Shown here piece after piece: positions 1 to 9,127 of a stretch of 64,000 nt of DNA. A program made the translations under genes and the position numbers. Each line of letters begins with the position of its first letter. Position 1 is the first letter of the stretch. The notes below the pieces were generated by a model. The model saw only the letters and a list, made by a program, of their open reading frames with translations, was not told the DNA's origin and searched no databases. Origin of the DNA: Methylobacterium nonmethylotrophicum (GTDB lineage Bacteria > Pseudomonadota > Alphaproteobacteria > Rhizobiales > Beijerinckiaceae); NCBI RefSeq assembly GCF_004745635.1, contig NZ_SRLB01000017.1:1-64000 (forward strand), in the 5' to 3' direction.

Positions 1-51
1 CATGGTACTGTGTCTCAAGACACGGGAGAGTCGGTCACCGCCAGACCTGCC
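1..51 (+). rRNA. 5S ribosomal RNA, 3' part
   Basis: The first ~51 bases match the conserved 3' half of alphaproteobacterial 5S rRNA: the loop-E/helix IV region (GGTACTGTGTC, AAGACACGGGAGAGT) followed by the closing strand ACCGCCAGACCTGCC. The 5' half lies outside the window. The exact 3' end is an estimate. An initiator tRNA lies 37 bases downstream, as in many alphaproteobacterial rrn operons (16S-Ile-Ala-23S-5S-fMet), so the window starts at the end of an rRNA operon. Confidence 0.88.
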
Positions 52-88
52 AAGCACGCAACGTTCCCTCATCACGACGACACCCTGG

Positions 89-165
<77 letters not shown>

Positions 166-172
166 ACCGAAA

Positions 173-210
173 CGAACAAGCCCGCCCGGTCACCCTGGCG
201 GGCTTGTTCG
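173..210. terminator. Strong bidirectional hairpin after the rRNA operon
   Basis: A perfect 14-bp inverted repeat (arms 173-186 and 197-210, core CAAGCCCGCC/GGCGGGCTTG) with a 10-base loop. It lies 7 bases after the tRNA and 3 bases before the stop of the opposing tautomerase gene. It probably ends both the rrn operon and the convergent minus-strand operon. There is no long T run. Confidence 0.8.
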
Positions 211-213
211 CGT

Positions 214-444
214 TCAGGGCGGCGCGTAACCCGGCTTCTTGAGGATCGTCTCGGCCTTGGCGACGATGTCGGGCTCGTAGACGGTGGCTGTCCAGGCGCT
301 CGGCTCGACGTCCTCGACGCCGACCGAGACCGCGCCCTCGGAGCAACCCGTCGCGCTCATCAGCGCCTTCGTGATCGCGTCGGCGATGCGCTGCTTCTGC
401 TCGTCGCTCCGGCCGGCATAGAGCTTGACGATGACGTGCGGCAT
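214..444 (-). CDS. Tautomerase family protein (PptA/4-oxalocrotonate tautomerase-like)
   Basis: A 76-residue protein starting Met-Pro. After Met removal, Pro is the catalytic general base in this superfamily. The beginning (MPHVIVKLYAGRSDEQKQ) and the block SVGVEDVEPSAW resemble E. coli PptA/YdcE, which is also about 77 residues. It should be a small cytoplasmic oligomer that tautomerises enol/keto acids; the substrate is unknown. The start has a GAGGGA ribosome site. The cupin gene ends 16 bases upstream in the same direction, so the two probably form an operon read towards the terminator at 173-210. Confidence 0.85.
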   Translation of the reverse strand: MPHVIVKLYAGRSDEQKQRIADAITKALMSATGCSEGAVSVGVEDVEPSAWTATVYEPDIVAKAETILKKPGYAPP

Positions 445-460
445 GGGATCGGTCCCTCGT

Positions 461-859
461 CTAGCGGGCGCCGTACTGGGCGTCGGTGACCGGCTCGAGC
501 CAGGTCACGGCGCTGCCGCCCTGCTTCTCCTGGATGGCGATGTGGCTCATGCCGGTGGTGGCGGTGGCGCCGTGCCAGTGCCGCACGCCGGGGGGAAACC
601 ACACCACGTCGCCGGGCCGGATCTCCTCGCGCGGACCGCCCTCGGTCTGGGCCCAGCCGAGCCCCGCCGTCACGATCAGGGTCTGGCCGAGGGGATGGGT
701 ATGCCAGGCCGTGCGCGCGCCCGGCTCGAAGGTGACGTGGGCGCCGGCGACCCGGGCCGGGTCCGGCGGGCTGAGCAGCGGGTCGATCCGCACCCGGCCG
801 GTAAAATACTCCGCGGAGCCCGTCTGCGACGGGCGGGACCCGCTCCGGTGGATCTCCAT
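461..859 (-). CDS. Cupin-domain protein, (R)-mandelonitrile lyase-like
   Basis: A single-cupin protein of 132 residues. The metal-binding motif reads HTHPLGQT near residues 57-64, followed by a later His in PPGVRHWH. Having Gln where most cupins have Glu matches the Mn-binding three-His/one-Gln set of the bacterial cupin hydroxynitrile lyases (GtHNL type); that family also includes proteins whose natural reaction is unknown. The start has an AGGAGGG ribosome site. It is the first gene of a probable two-gene operon with the tautomerase, so a role in detoxification or aromatic side-product handling is possible but unproven. Confidence 0.82.
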   Translation of the reverse strand: MEIHRSGSRPSQTGSAEYFTGRVRIDPLLSPPDPARVAGAHVTFEPGARTAWHTHPLGQTLIVTAGLGWAQTEGGPREEIRPGDVVWFPPGVRHWHGATATTGMSHIAIQEKQGGSAVTWLEPVTDAQYGAR

Positions 860-948
860 GCCAAAACCCTCCTGGCGCGCGCCTTCGCGCGGGATCGGAC
901 GTGATCTAGCCCAGTCCCGCGCGCCGCCGCCAGGGGAGAGGGCCTTCC

Positions 949-2433
949 TCAGCGCGCCGCCTCGCGCCCGACCCGGCTGTGGCGCCGGCCATAGCCGAAA
1001 TAGATCGCGAGCCCGATCCCGAGCCAGATCACCAGGCGCAGCCAGGTCTCGCCGTCGAGGGACAGCATCATCGCCAGGCAGACCAGGATGCCGGCCACCG
1101 GCACGATCGGCACCAGCGGCGTGCGGTAGCCCCGCGGCTCGTCCGGGTGGGTGCGCCGCATGATGACGACGCCGGCGCAGACGATGATGAAAGCGAGCAG
1201 CGTGCCGATGCTGGTCATGTGGCCGAGCGTGCTGATCGGCGTCAACCCGCCGAGCAAGGCCGCGAACACCATGAAGAACAGGTTCGAGCGGTACGGCGTG
1301 CGCCAGGTCGGGTGAATGGCGGCGAAGAATTTCGGCAGCAGCCGGTCGTTAGCCATGGCGTAAAAGACCCGCGACTGGCCGTAGAGCAGCACCAGCATCA
1401 CGGTGGTGAAGCCCGCGATGACGCCGAGCGTCACCAGGCTCTGGAGCCACGGGAACGGCGTCTGCTTGATGGCGGTGGCGACCGGCGCCGCGTCGCCCTT
1501 CATCTGCGCGTAGGGAACGAGGCCGGTCAGCACCGCCGCGAAGGCGATGTAGAGCACGGTGCAGATCGCCAGCGAGCCGAGGATGCCGGTCATCATCGTG
1601 CGCTGGGGATTCTTCACCTCCTGCGCCGCCGTCGAGACCGCATCGAAGCCGATATAGGCGAAGAACACCACGCCGGCCGCCCGCATGATGCCGCTCCATC
1701 CGTACTCGCCGAAGGTGCCGGTGTTGTCGGGGATGAACGGCACGTAGTTCTGCGCCTTGACGTAGAACAGGCCGACCCCGACCACGGCCAGCACCACGGC
1801 GACCTTCACCACCACGATCACGCCGTTGACCCGCGCCGATTCGCGCACGCCGCGCATCAAGAGCAGCGAGATCAGGCACAGGATCAGCACGGCCGGGAGG
1901 TTGACGAGGCCGTGGACACTTGAACCGTCGGCGAGAGTCACGGTCTCGAACGGCGAGTGGAGGAGGCGCGGCGGCAGCGTCACGCCCCAGTCCTGCAGCA
2001 GGGTGGCGACGTATTTCGACCAGCTCACCGACACCGTGGCGGCGCCGACGGCGTATTCGAGCACCAGGTCCCAGCCGATGATCCAGGCAACGAACTCGCC
2101 CATCGTGGCGTAGGCGTAAGTGTAGGCGCTGCCCGAGACCGGGATCATGCTGGCGAGCTCGCTGTAGCACATGCCGGCGAGGGCGCAGCCGATCGCCGCG
2201 ATGGCAAACGAGATCACCACTGCCGGCCCGGCATTCTCCGCCGCCGCGATGCCGGTGAGCGAGAACAGGCCGGCCCCGATGATCGCCCCGATGCCGAGCC
2301 CGACCAGGCTCCAGGGACCCAGCGTCCGCTCGAGGCCGTGGCCGCCGCCCTCCGCGTCCTGCCGCAGGCGGTCGATCGGCTTCGTGCGCATCAATCCGCC
2401 GGACGCTGTCTCCTGCACGCTCTCCTGCGCCAT
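949..2433 (-). CDS. APC-family amino acid permease
   Basis: A 494-residue inner-membrane transporter of the amino acid-polyamine-organocation superfamily, closest in style to cationic amino acid (CAT/YfnA) permeases. The hallmark [15 protein letters not shown] forms TM1 near residue 45, followed by many hydrophobic segments and the [20 protein letters not shown] block typical of CAT proteins. An in-frame Met 45 codons further upstream is possible, but the start at 2433 is preceded by AGGGAGGT at good spacing and begins MAQESV, so I prefer it. It is probably monocistronic. The substrate (cationic or broad amino acids) is inferred from family only. Confidence 0.9.
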   Translation of the reverse strand: MAQESVQETASGGLMRTKPIDRLRQDAEGGGHGLERTLGPWSLVGLGIGAIIGAGLFSLTGIAAAENAGPAVVISFAIAAIGCALAGMCYSELASMIPVSGSAYTYAYATMGEFVAWIIGWDLVLEYAVGAATVSVSWSKYVATLLQDWGVTLPPRLLHSPFETVTLADGSSVHGLVNLPAVLILCLISLLLMRGVRESARVNGVIVVVKVAVVLAVVGVGLFYVKAQNYVPFIPDNTGTFGEYGWSGIMRAAGVVFFAYIGFDAVSTAAQEVKNPQRTMMTGILGSLAICTVLYIAFAAVLTGLVPYAQMKGDAAPVATAIKQTPFPWLQSLVTLGVIAGFTTVMLVLLYGQSRVFYAMANDRLLPKFFAAIHPTWRTPYRSNLFFMVFAALLGGLTPISTLGHMTSIGTLLAFIIVCAGVVIMRRTHPDEPRGYRTPLVPIVPVAGILVCLAMMLSLDGETWLRLVIWLGIGLAIYFGYGRRHSRVGREAAR

Positions 2434-2630
2434 CGCGTACCTCCCTTGCCGTTGAGGTCTCAACGCGGCGCTCACGCCGAGGCTGCAAGCCCGATCCCGA
2501 GACGTTCCCTTTCGGCAGCCCTCGCACTCAGGGATCGCTGCGCCGCGATTGCCTCGCCCGCGACGCATCAGCCGCTTGCCGACCGCGCCCCCGCTTCAAT
2601 ACTCTGGCCTCATAACCAGGGAGGAGCCCC

Positions 2631-2921
2631 ATGTGCCGGATCTTCGCCGAGCAGACGCCGGAGCGCTACGCCTGCGAGACGCGCTCGCTGCGGATCGGCG
2701 GGCACTGCACCTCGCTGCGGCTCGAGGCGGCCTTCTGGGCCATCCTGGAGGAGATCGCCCGGCAGGAGGGTCTCAGCGTCGCGAAATTCGCCACCAAGCT
2801 GCACGACGAGGTGCTGGAGCGCCACGGCGAGGTGCGCAACTTCGCCTCGCTGCTGCGCTGCTCCTGCCTGATCTACCTGTCCCAGGGTGACCGCGCCCCG
2901 GTCCTGATGGCGGCGGAATAG
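2631..2921 (+). CDS. Ribbon-helix-helix domain protein
   Basis: A 96-residue protein. Residues ~17-66 fit the ribbon-helix-helix (RHH_4-type) pattern: a short beta strand (RSLRIGGHCTSLRLE) and then two helices (FWAILEEIARQEGLSVAKFATKLHDEVLE). Such proteins are common in alphaproteobacteria, usually as single genes with unknown targets, and probably bind DNA as dimers. The start is preceded by GGGAGGAG. It lies between divergent and convergent neighbours, so it stands alone. Its regulatory target cannot be read from the context. Confidence 0.8.
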   Translation: MCRIFAEQTPERYACETRSLRIGGHCTSLRLEAAFWAILEEIARQEGLSVAKFATKLHDEVLERHGEVRNFASLLRCSCLIYLSQGDRAPVLMAAE

Positions 2922-2937
2922 TCCGGGGGCCGCGCCC

Positions 2938-4581
2938 TCATCCGGCATCCTCCAGGATCATCGCGGCGCCCTTCTCGGCCAGCATGATCGTCGGCGAGTT
3001 GGTGTTGCCGGAGGTGATGCGCGGCATCGCCGAGGCGTCGGCCACCCGCAGGCCCCGCACCCCGCGCACCCGCAGCCGTGCGTCCAGCACCGCGCCCGCA
3101 TCGTGGTCGGCTCCCATCCGGGCGGTGCCGACGGGGTGGAAGATCGTGGTGCCGAGGTCGCCCGCGGCCCTCAAGAGGGCCGCGTCGTCGGTGATGCCGG
3201 GGCCGGGCAGGTGCTCCTCCGGCCGGTAGCGGGCGAGCGGCGCCTGCGCGACGATGCGGCGGGTGAGCTTGAGCGAATCCACCGCCACCCGCCGATCCTC
3301 CTCGGTCGACAGGTAGTTCGGCCGGATCTCGGGAGGCGCGAGCGGGTCGGGGCTCGCGGCGTGCACGCTGCCGCGGCTCGACGGGCGCAGGTTGCAGACG
3401 CTCGCCGTGAAGGCGCCGAACGGGTGCAGGCCCTCGCCCCACTTGTCGAGAGAGAGCGGCTGGAAGTGGTATTCGAGGTTGGCGGTGGCGTAGTCGGGCG
3501 AGGAGCGGGTGAACACCCCGACCTGGCTCGGCGCCATGGTGAGCGGCCCGGTGCGGAACAGCGCGTATTCCACCCCCATCCAGCCGCGCTTGATCAGGTT
3601 GGCGTAGGTGAGGTTGAGCGTCGGCACCCCCGTCACCTTGTAGACGGGGCGGATCTGCAGGTGGTCCTGCAGGTTCTCGCCGACGCCCGGCGCGTGATGC
3701 GCGACCGCGACGCCGAGGGCCTGGAGCCGCGCCCCGTCGCCGATGCCGGAGAGCTCGAGCAGCTTCGGGCTCGCGACGGCGCCCGCCGAGAGCACCACCT
3801 CGCCCTGCGCCCGCGCCAGGTAGCGCTGCCCGCCGCGTTCGAACACCACGCCGGCGGCGCGGCCGTCCTCGATCAGCACCCGCTCGACATGCACCCCGGT
3901 CTCGAGCCGCAGGTTCGGACGGTTGAGCGCCGGCTTGAGGAAGCCGCGGGCCGCGCTCCAGCGCCGGCCGCGGCGCTGGTTGACCTGAAAATACGAAGAA
4001 CCCTCGTTGTCGCCGGTGTTGAAGTCCGGGATCTTGGGGATGCCGGCGGCCTCGGCCGCGTCGCGGATCGCGTCGAGGATCGCCCAGCGGATCCGCGGCG
4101 GCTCGACCCGCCACTCGCCGCCGGAGCGGTGGAAGCCGTTGGGCGGCGCGATGTGGTCCTCGTGCTTGAGGAAGTAGGGCAGCACGTCGTCCCAGCCCCA
4201 GCCCGCGAGGCCGAGCTGGCGCCAGCCGTCGTAATCGGCCGCCTGGCCGCGCATGTAGATCATCGCGTTGATGGCCGACGACCCGCCGATGACCTTGCCG
4301 CGCGGATAGGCGAGCTGGCGCCCGTTCAGCCCCGCCTCGGCCTGGGTGGTGAAGAGCCAGTCGGCCCGCTTGTTGCCGATGGCGAAGAGGTAGCCGGCCG
4401 GGATGTGGAACCAGATCCAGTTGTCGCGCCCGCCCGCCTCCAGCACCAGCACGCGGCGACGCGGCTCGGCCGAGAGGCGGTTGGCGAGCACGCAGCCCGC
4501 CGAGCCCGCCCCGACCACGATGTAGTCGTAGGTGCCGAAATCCCCGAAATCCCGCCCGGTGCCGGCCGTGCTGCCTGCCAT
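2938..4581 (-). CDS. GMC-family FAD oxidoreductase (choline/alcohol dehydrogenase-like)
   Basis: A 547-residue flavoprotein. The N-terminal dinucleotide fold is YIVVGAGSAGCVLANRLS with a following VLVLEAGG. GMC signature regions follow (YPRGKVIGGSSAINAMIYMRG near residue 95-115), and the C-terminal catalytic part contains FHPVGTARMG and SGNTNSPTIMLAEKGA, giving the conserved His and Asn. The family oxidises primary alcohols, choline or sugars and passes electrons to quinones or oxygen. Members cannot be assigned a substrate from sequence alone. No betaine-aldehyde dehydrogenase or betI is adjacent, which argues against a dedicated choline role. It is convergent with the RHH gene. Confidence 0.92.
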   Translation of the reverse strand: MAGSTAGTGRDFGDFGTYDYIVVGAGSAGCVLANRLSAEPRRRVLVLEAGGRDNWIWFHIPAGYLFAIGNKRADWLFTTQAEAGLNGRQLAYPRGKVIGGSSAINAMIYMRGQAADYDGWRQLGLAGWGWDDVLPYFLKHEDHIAPPNGFHRSGGEWRVEPPRIRWAILDAIRDAAEAAGIPKIPDFNTGDNEGSSYFQVNQRRGRRWSAARGFLKPALNRPNLRLETGVHVERVLIEDGRAAGVVFERGGQRYLARAQGEVVLSAGAVASPKLLELSGIGDGARLQALGVAVAHHAPGVGENLQDHLQIRPVYKVTGVPTLNLTYANLIKRGWMGVEYALFRTGPLTMAPSQVGVFTRSSPDYATANLEYHFQPLSLDKWGEGLHPFGAFTASVCNLRPSSRGSVHAASPDPLAPPEIRPNYLSTEEDRRVAVDSLKLTRRIVAQAPLARYRPEEHLPGPGITDDAALLRAAGDLGTTIFHPVGTARMGADHDAGAVLDARLRVRGVRGLRVADASAMPRITSGNTNSPTIMLAEKGAAMILEDAG

Positions 4582-4687
4582 CGCGTTCCCCGCCTGATCT
4601 CTCTTGGTCTGGCGGCGGGTTTAGCGCATTCCGCTGGCGACGGCGCAAGGGGTTGCCGCTAAGCTGCGCGAAAAGCGGGGAGGCGGG

Positions 4688-6235
4688 ATGATGCGGCGAC
4701 GATTCGGGATCGCGGTCGGGGTGGCGGCCGGCCTGGCGGCGGCACCGGCCATCGCCGGCGAGTGCGGGGCGCTCGCCAACCTCAAGATCGAGGCCGTGAA
4801 TCTCCACTCCGCCGCCGAGGTGCCGGCGACCGGCGACCTGCCGGCCTATTGCCGGGTGCTCGGCACGGTGCGGCCGGCGACCAGCTTCGAGGTGCGGCTG
4901 CCGCTGCAGAACTGGAACGGCAAGTATTACGGCACCGGCTGCGGCGGCTTCTGCGGCAGCCTCCTCTCGGACCAGCCCGGCTTCACCAACGCGATGAATC
5001 ACGGCCTGCGCCGGGGCTACGCCGCCTCGACGATGGACGGGGGGCACTGGGGCACCGGTGCGGCCGACGGCCGCTGGGCCGCCGGCGATCTCGTCGCCCG
5101 GATGGATTGGGGACAGCGCGCCGTGACCGAGACCGCCCGGGCCGCCAAGGCGCTGGTCCGTGCCTTCTACGACCGGCCGCAACAGAAGTCCTACTTCGCC
5201 GGCTGCTCCACCGGCGGCCGCATGGCCGCGATGGAGGCGCTGAAGTATCCCAAGGACTTCGACGGGATCATCAGCGGCGCCCCGGCCCTCGACTATACCG
5301 GCCTCGTCGCCACAACCTTCGCCTGGGTGACGAAGGCGAATACCGGCGCCGACGGCAAGCCGATCCTGACGACGCCGCGGGTCAAGCTCGTCGCCGACGC
5401 GGTCGCGGCGTCCTGCGGGACGAAGGACCAGGCCGGCCTCGTCGCAGACCCGCGGCAATGCAATTTCAAGCCGTCCTCCCTGCGCTGCACCGGCCCGGCC
5501 TCACCCGAGTGCCTGAGCGAGGCCGAGATCGGTGTGCTGGAGAAGTGGTATGCCGGGCCGACCGATGCCGGCGGCCGGCCGCTCTATCCGGGGGGCGTGC
5601 CCTTCGGCTCGGAGGCGCATTGGCCGCGCTGGCTCACGGGCTTGGGGAATGCGCCGGCGATCCTGCCGCTCTTCGCCGCCGATTTCCTGCGCTACATGGC
5701 GTTCTGGCCCTCGCCCGGGCCGTCCTACCGGGTCACGGATTTCGATTTTGCCGCCGATCCGGCCCGGATGGCGCCCCAGGCGCAGATCTACAACGCCGCC
5801 ACCTACGATCCCGCGGCCGAGGCGGTGCGCCCGGTCGCCGACCTCGCTGCCTTCCGCGACGCCGGCGGCAAGCTCCTGCTCTATCACGGCTGGGGCGACC
5901 CGCTGGTCACGCCGTTCATGACCGTCGCCTTCTACGAGGCCCTCGCCAGAGGGGCGGGGACGCTCGACACGCTCAAGGACACGGCGCGCCTGTTCATGGT
6001 GCCGGGCATGGATCATTGCGGCATCGGCACCGCGGGGCCGGGGATCAGCGACACCGGCATCGATCCGCTGACGGCGCTGGAGCGCTGGGTCGAGGCCGGC
6101 GAGGCGCCGCGCGAGCTCGTGGCGACGAAGCGCGACGCCGGCGGGGCGGTGCTCTGGTCGCGGCCGGTCTGCGCCTACCCGCAGGTCCCCCGTCCGGGCA
6201 CCGACGGGGCCGGGCTCACCTGCGCGGTGCCGTAA
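4688..6235 (+). CDS. Tannase/feruloyl esterase family secreted hydrolase
   Basis: 515 residues with an N-terminal signal peptide (MMRRRFGIAVGVAAGLAAAPAIAGE, cleavage after AIA), so it is exported. It carries the nucleophile motif GCSTGGRMA (~residues 178-186), the acid region YHGWGDPLVTP and the catalytic His in MDHCGIG, i.e. the CS-D-HC pattern in which paired cysteines join Ser and His in tannase-family esterases. It would cleave ester bonds of plant phenolics such as feruloyl or galloyl esters, which fits a plant-associated bacterium. It is divergent from the GMC oxidoreductase across a ~100-base gap. Confidence 0.9.
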   Translation: MMRRRFGIAVGVAAGLAAAPAIAGECGALANLKIEAVNLHSAAEVPATGDLPAYCRVLGTVRPATSFEVRLPLQNWNGKYYGTGCGGFCGSLLSDQPGFTNAMNHGLRRGYAASTMDGGHWGTGAADGRWAAGDLVARMDWGQRAVTETARAAKALVRAFYDRPQQKSYFAGCSTGGRMAAMEALKYPKDFDGIISGAPALDYTGLVATTFAWVTKANTGADGKPILTTPRVKLVADAVAASCGTKDQAGLVADPRQCNFKPSSLRCTGPASPECLSEAEIGVLEKWYAGPTDAGGRPLYPGGVPFGSEAHWPRWLTGLGNAPAILPLFAADFLRYMAFWPSPGPSYRVTDFDFAADPARMAPQAQIYNAATYDPAAEAVRPVADLAAFRDAGGKLLLYHGWGDPLVTPFMTVAFYEALARGAGTLDTLKDTARLFMVPGMDHCGIGTAGPGISDTGIDPLTALERWVEAGEAPRELVATKRDAGGAVLWSRPVCAYPQVPRPGTDGAGLTCAVP

Positions 6236-6280
6236 CGCGATGCCGAGCCGACCGGCCTAAGACGGATTGCTTACCAATGC

Positions 6281-6294
6281 GAGCAAATTTGCTC
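6281..6294. promoter_or_regulatory. Perfect 14-bp palindrome in an A/T-rich promoter region
   Basis: GAGCAAATTTGCTC is a perfect palindrome in the only A/T-rich stretch between the esterase and the next small gene, about 70 bases upstream of that gene's start. A dimeric repressor site is the natural reading. The binding protein is unknown. Confidence 0.4.
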
Positions 6295-6362
6295 TATATT
6301 GATGCATGTTAGGAGTTGTTCAGGGCCGCTTTCGTGGCATCTGTGCCGCAGGAGTGGCGGGT

Positions 6363-6602
6363 ATGACCGACGACGCACGACCCCAGGTTCTGGCCATCGC
6401 CAGCGTGACCGCCGTCAGCACGATCGACGGCGGCGACACCCTGGCGGCCGAGGTGAGCGGGCCGGATGGCGGCACCATCTTCCTGCTGATCCCCCTCGGC
6501 GCCGCCGGCGCCCTGATCACCCAGCTCACCGACGCCGCCGAGCGCGGAGCCCAGGAGCGGCGCCTCCACAGCCAGGGGCGCCGCCCGAGCCCGGAGGCGT
6601 AG
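6363..6602 (+). CDS. Small hypothetical protein
   Basis: 79 residues from an ATG with an AGGAG ribosome site 8 bases upstream; an earlier in-frame Met at 6306 has no such site. The protein has a hydrophobic middle (TIFLLIPLGAAGALITQL, about residues 35-53) and a basic, polar tail (AAERGAQERRLHSQGRR). I do not recognise the family. The middle could be a buried strand-helix unit rather than a membrane segment. It precedes the diguanylate cyclase gene by 120 bases on the same strand, with no sign of coupling. Confidence 0.6.
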   Translation: MTDDARPQVLAIASVTAVSTIDGGDTLAAEVSGPDGGTIFLLIPLGAAGALITQLTDAAERGAQERRLHSQGRRPSPEA

Positions 6603-6722
6603 GCAAGGGGCGAAGGGGTGCAGCCCCCAGGATGATGGGCGATCGTTCGAATGCAAGCGATCCGCCGAACCGATCGTTGAGGGGCACCGGCGAGAACGGG
6701 CCTCCGATCGCGGAGGTGGGGC

Positions 6723-8444
6723 GTGTCGTTCAGGAATCGATTCCGGTTCGAGCACCAGATCGCCGCGCTGGTCGGCCTGCTCTGCCTCGCCCTCGTGGGG
6801 GCGACGGTGACCGGCGCCGTCTGGCTCGAGCGCCGCAGCGCCCTCGCGCTCGCCGAGGCCCGTCTCGCCCGTCTCGCCGCCGGCATGGCCGAGAGCCTCG
6901 ACGCCACCCTGCGCGAGCGGTTCCGCGAGATCCAGGTTCTCGCCGGCCTCGAACCGTTGCGCGAGCGCTGGGGGGGCGATCCGACGGCGATCCGCGGCGT
7001 CCTCTCGGCCATCCGCACGACGGCGCCGGATTACGCCTGGCTCGGCTTCGTCGCGCCGGACGGCCGCGTGCGGGTCGGGACCGAGGGCATGCTCGAGGGC
7101 CTGGCGATGACCGGCCGGGCCTGGTTCGAGACCGGGCTGACCCGGCCCAATGTCGGCGACGTGCACGAGGCGAGCCTCCTGAACCGCCTTCTCGTGCGTG
7201 CCGAGCCGGAGCCCCTGCGGCTCGTCGACCTCGCCGCGCCGGTGCGCGACCCGGCCGGCCACGTCATCGGGGTGCTCGGCGGTCACCTGAGCTGGGATTG
7301 GGCGATCCGGGTGCGCCGCCGCTTCCTCGACGAGGGGCTGTCCGGCACCGACCTGTGGGTACTCGACCGGCGCGGGCGGGTGATCCTGGGGCCGCATCTC
7401 GGCGCCACGCCGTTCGGGCCGGGCCGGGTCGGCGCCATGGTCGAGCAGGGGAGCGGCCGGTTCGCGGCGGCGATCGGGGGCGAGACGCTGCTGGCGGGCT
7501 TCGCCTCGGCGGCCAAGGGCGAGCGGAGCGAGATCGCCGGCGGTGATCCCGGCCTCGGCTGGCTCGTGGTCGCGACCCGGCCCGAGGCGCAGGTCCTCGC
7601 GCCGGTGCGGCGCTCGGTTGAGGCGCTGATGGGCCTCGGCGCCGCCGTCGCGATGATCGGCGTGGCGCTGGCATTGTGCCTCGGCCGCCGCGCCGCGGCG
7701 CCGCTCCGGCGGATGACCGCCGCCGCGGACCGGATCGGCCGCGACGCCGATGCCACGACGCTGCCGCGCCTCGACGGATCCCGGGAATTCGTCGCGCTCT
7801 CGGCGGCGCTGCGCTCGCTCCTGCGGCGGATCGGCACCGCCGAGCGCGAGCTCAACGACGTCGCCGCCCGCTCGACCCGCGTCGCCGCCTTCTACCGGCG
7901 CCAGATCGAGGATCTGCGCCAGGTCGCCGGCACGGACGCGCTCACCGGCCTCCTCAACCGGCGCGGCTTTGCGGCGCCGGCCGAGGACGCCTTCGCCCAG
8001 GCCCGCAGCGGCCGCTGCGGGATCGCCGTGCTGGTCGTCGACATCGACCACTTCAAGCACGTCAACGACCAGAACGGCCACGATGCGGGCGACGCCGTGA
8101 TCCGCCATGTCGGCGCCCTCCTGGCGGAGGCGGTGCGGAGCACCGACACCGTGGCGCGCTTCGGCGGCGAGGAATTCGTGGTGCTGCTCGTCGGCCTCGG
8201 AGGGCCCGAGGCGGCGCTCATCGCCGAGCGCCTCTGCGCCGCGGTGCGGGCGGCGGAGATCCCCCATGCCGGCGGCACGATCCCGGTCACGGTCAGCATC
8301 GGGGTCGCGACGTTGTCCCCGCGGGACCCGGACATCCAGGCGGCCATCGCCCGCGCCGACGCGGCGCTCTACGAGGCCAAGGCGCGGGGGCGCGACCGGA
8401 TCAGCGTCGCGGCGACGGCTGAGGCGGTCGAGCGGGCGGCGTAA
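6723..8444 (+). CDS. Membrane-bound diguanylate cyclase (sensor + GGDEF)
   Basis: 573 residues from a GTG start with a GGAGG site. TM1 is at ~14-33, a periplasmic Cache-like sensor spans ~34-300, TM2 is at ~305-325 (LMGLGAAVAMIGVALALCLG), a HAMP-like linker and a short coiled region follow, and the GGDEF domain is at ~395-560. The active site reads RFGGEEFVVLL, i.e. an intact GGEEF signature, and the metal-binding VVDIDHFKHVND is present. It should synthesise cyclic di-GMP in response to an external ligand and so control motility or biofilm. No typical RxxD inhibitory site lies just before the signature (the preceding residues are RSTDTVARF, where R-S-T-D may qualify). Confidence 0.93.
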   Translation: MSFRNRFRFEHQIAALVGLLCLALVGATVTGAVWLERRSALALAEARLARLAAGMAESLDATLRERFREIQVLAGLEPLRERWGGDPTAIRGVLSAIRTTAPDYAWLGFVAPDGRVRVGTEGMLEGLAMTGRAWFETGLTRPNVGDVHEASLLNRLLVRAEPEPLRLVDLAAPVRDPAGHVIGVLGGHLSWDWAIRVRRRFLDEGLSGTDLWVLDRRGRVILGPHLGATPFGPGRVGAMVEQGSGRFAAAIGGETLLAGFASAAKGERSEIAGGDPGLGWLVVATRPEAQVLAPVRRSVEALMGLGAAVAMIGVALALCLGRRAAAPLRRMTAAADRIGRDADATTLPRLDGSREFVALSAALRSLLRRIGTAERELNDVAARSTRVAAFYRRQIEDLRQVAGTDALTGLLNRRGFAAPAEDAFAQARSGRCGIAVLVVDIDHFKHVNDQNGHDAGDAVIRHVGALLAEAVRSTDTVARFGGEEFVVLLVGLGGPEAALIAERLCAAVRAAEIPHAGGTIPVTVSIGVATLSPRDPDIQAAIARADAALYEAKARGRDRISVAATAEAVERAA

Positions 8445-8548
8445 GCATCGACGGCATCCCCGCCCCGGACGACGGCCCGGGCGGAACCGAATCGCGCCAA
8501 GCTCCGTTTATGCTCTAACAGAGTATTCGCGGAGTAATGGAGGCAACG

Positions 8549-8632
8549 ATGCTGAAAGGTGGGCTTCTCTGGCTGATCGGGATCCCGATCCCGATCATTC
8601 TTATCCTGTTCTTCCTGGGGTACCTGCACTGA
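8549..8632 (+). CDS. 27-residue single-pass membrane peptide
   Basis: A short reading frame with ATG at 8549 and TGA at 8630-8632, preceded by TGGAGG five bases before the start. The product begins MLKGGLLWLIG and continues as an almost fully hydrophobic Ile/Pro/Leu-rich helix ending in Gly-Tyr-Leu-His. Peptides of this type (Met-Leu-Lys, then one membrane helix) are widespread, poorly studied small proteins in rhizobia-like bacteria. The good ribosome site and compact reading frame support translation. The function is unknown. Confidence 0.7.
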   Translation: MLKGGLLWLIGIPIPIILILFFLGYLH

Positions 8633-9127
8633 CAGGATTGATGGAAGAATGGTTCGGGATGGCGCGAGATTCGGGTTATGCGGTTATCGCGCCGGGACGG
8701 TGACGGTCTACCGCCGCCATCGATCGGCGTGACATCCCCTTTCCCGGTTCCCTGGTCTCGCCGCGGCCGCCGTGATCCGGCGCTCCGGATCGCGCGCCAC
8801 CGCGTCCTCCGTCCTCCGAGGATGGGGGATCCAGGCCGGCCGCTTCTGACGCGCACGAGGCCTGCACCGTCACACGGGCAGGCACGCCCTCCGCCGCTTG
8901 CCCGGGCGGCCGGTCTCACCAGCCCGCGACGGCGGAGCTTCGCTCCGCACGCCTGAGCGACGCCGCAATCCGCATCGCGAAGCGATCAATCGGATTTCGG
9001 ATGACCGGGTGCGTTGACGCCTCGCCCCGAACCACCGCATCCCCTGTAGCGCGAAGGCCTCGGAGGGGCACCGCCCGAAGCGGCGCCCCTCTGGGGGCCG
9101 TCGATGGTCCCGCCCCGCGGAAACGGC
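8633..9127. other. Intergenic region with two hairpins, no gene seen
   Basis: About 495 bases without a convincing reading frame. It holds a compact hairpin at 8932-8948 (GCGGAGC, TTC, GCTCCGC) and a terminator-like stem at 9064-9090. Several simple GC-rich imperfect repeats are present. I see no tRNA or riboswitch. Confidence 0.5.
9064..9090 (-). terminator. Terminator of the DAHP synthase gene
   Basis: 11-bp arms (9064-9074 and 9080-9090, one mismatch) around a five-base loop, just beyond the stop of the minus-strand gene at 9128. The stem core is AGGGGC/GCCCCT. Confidence 0.6.
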
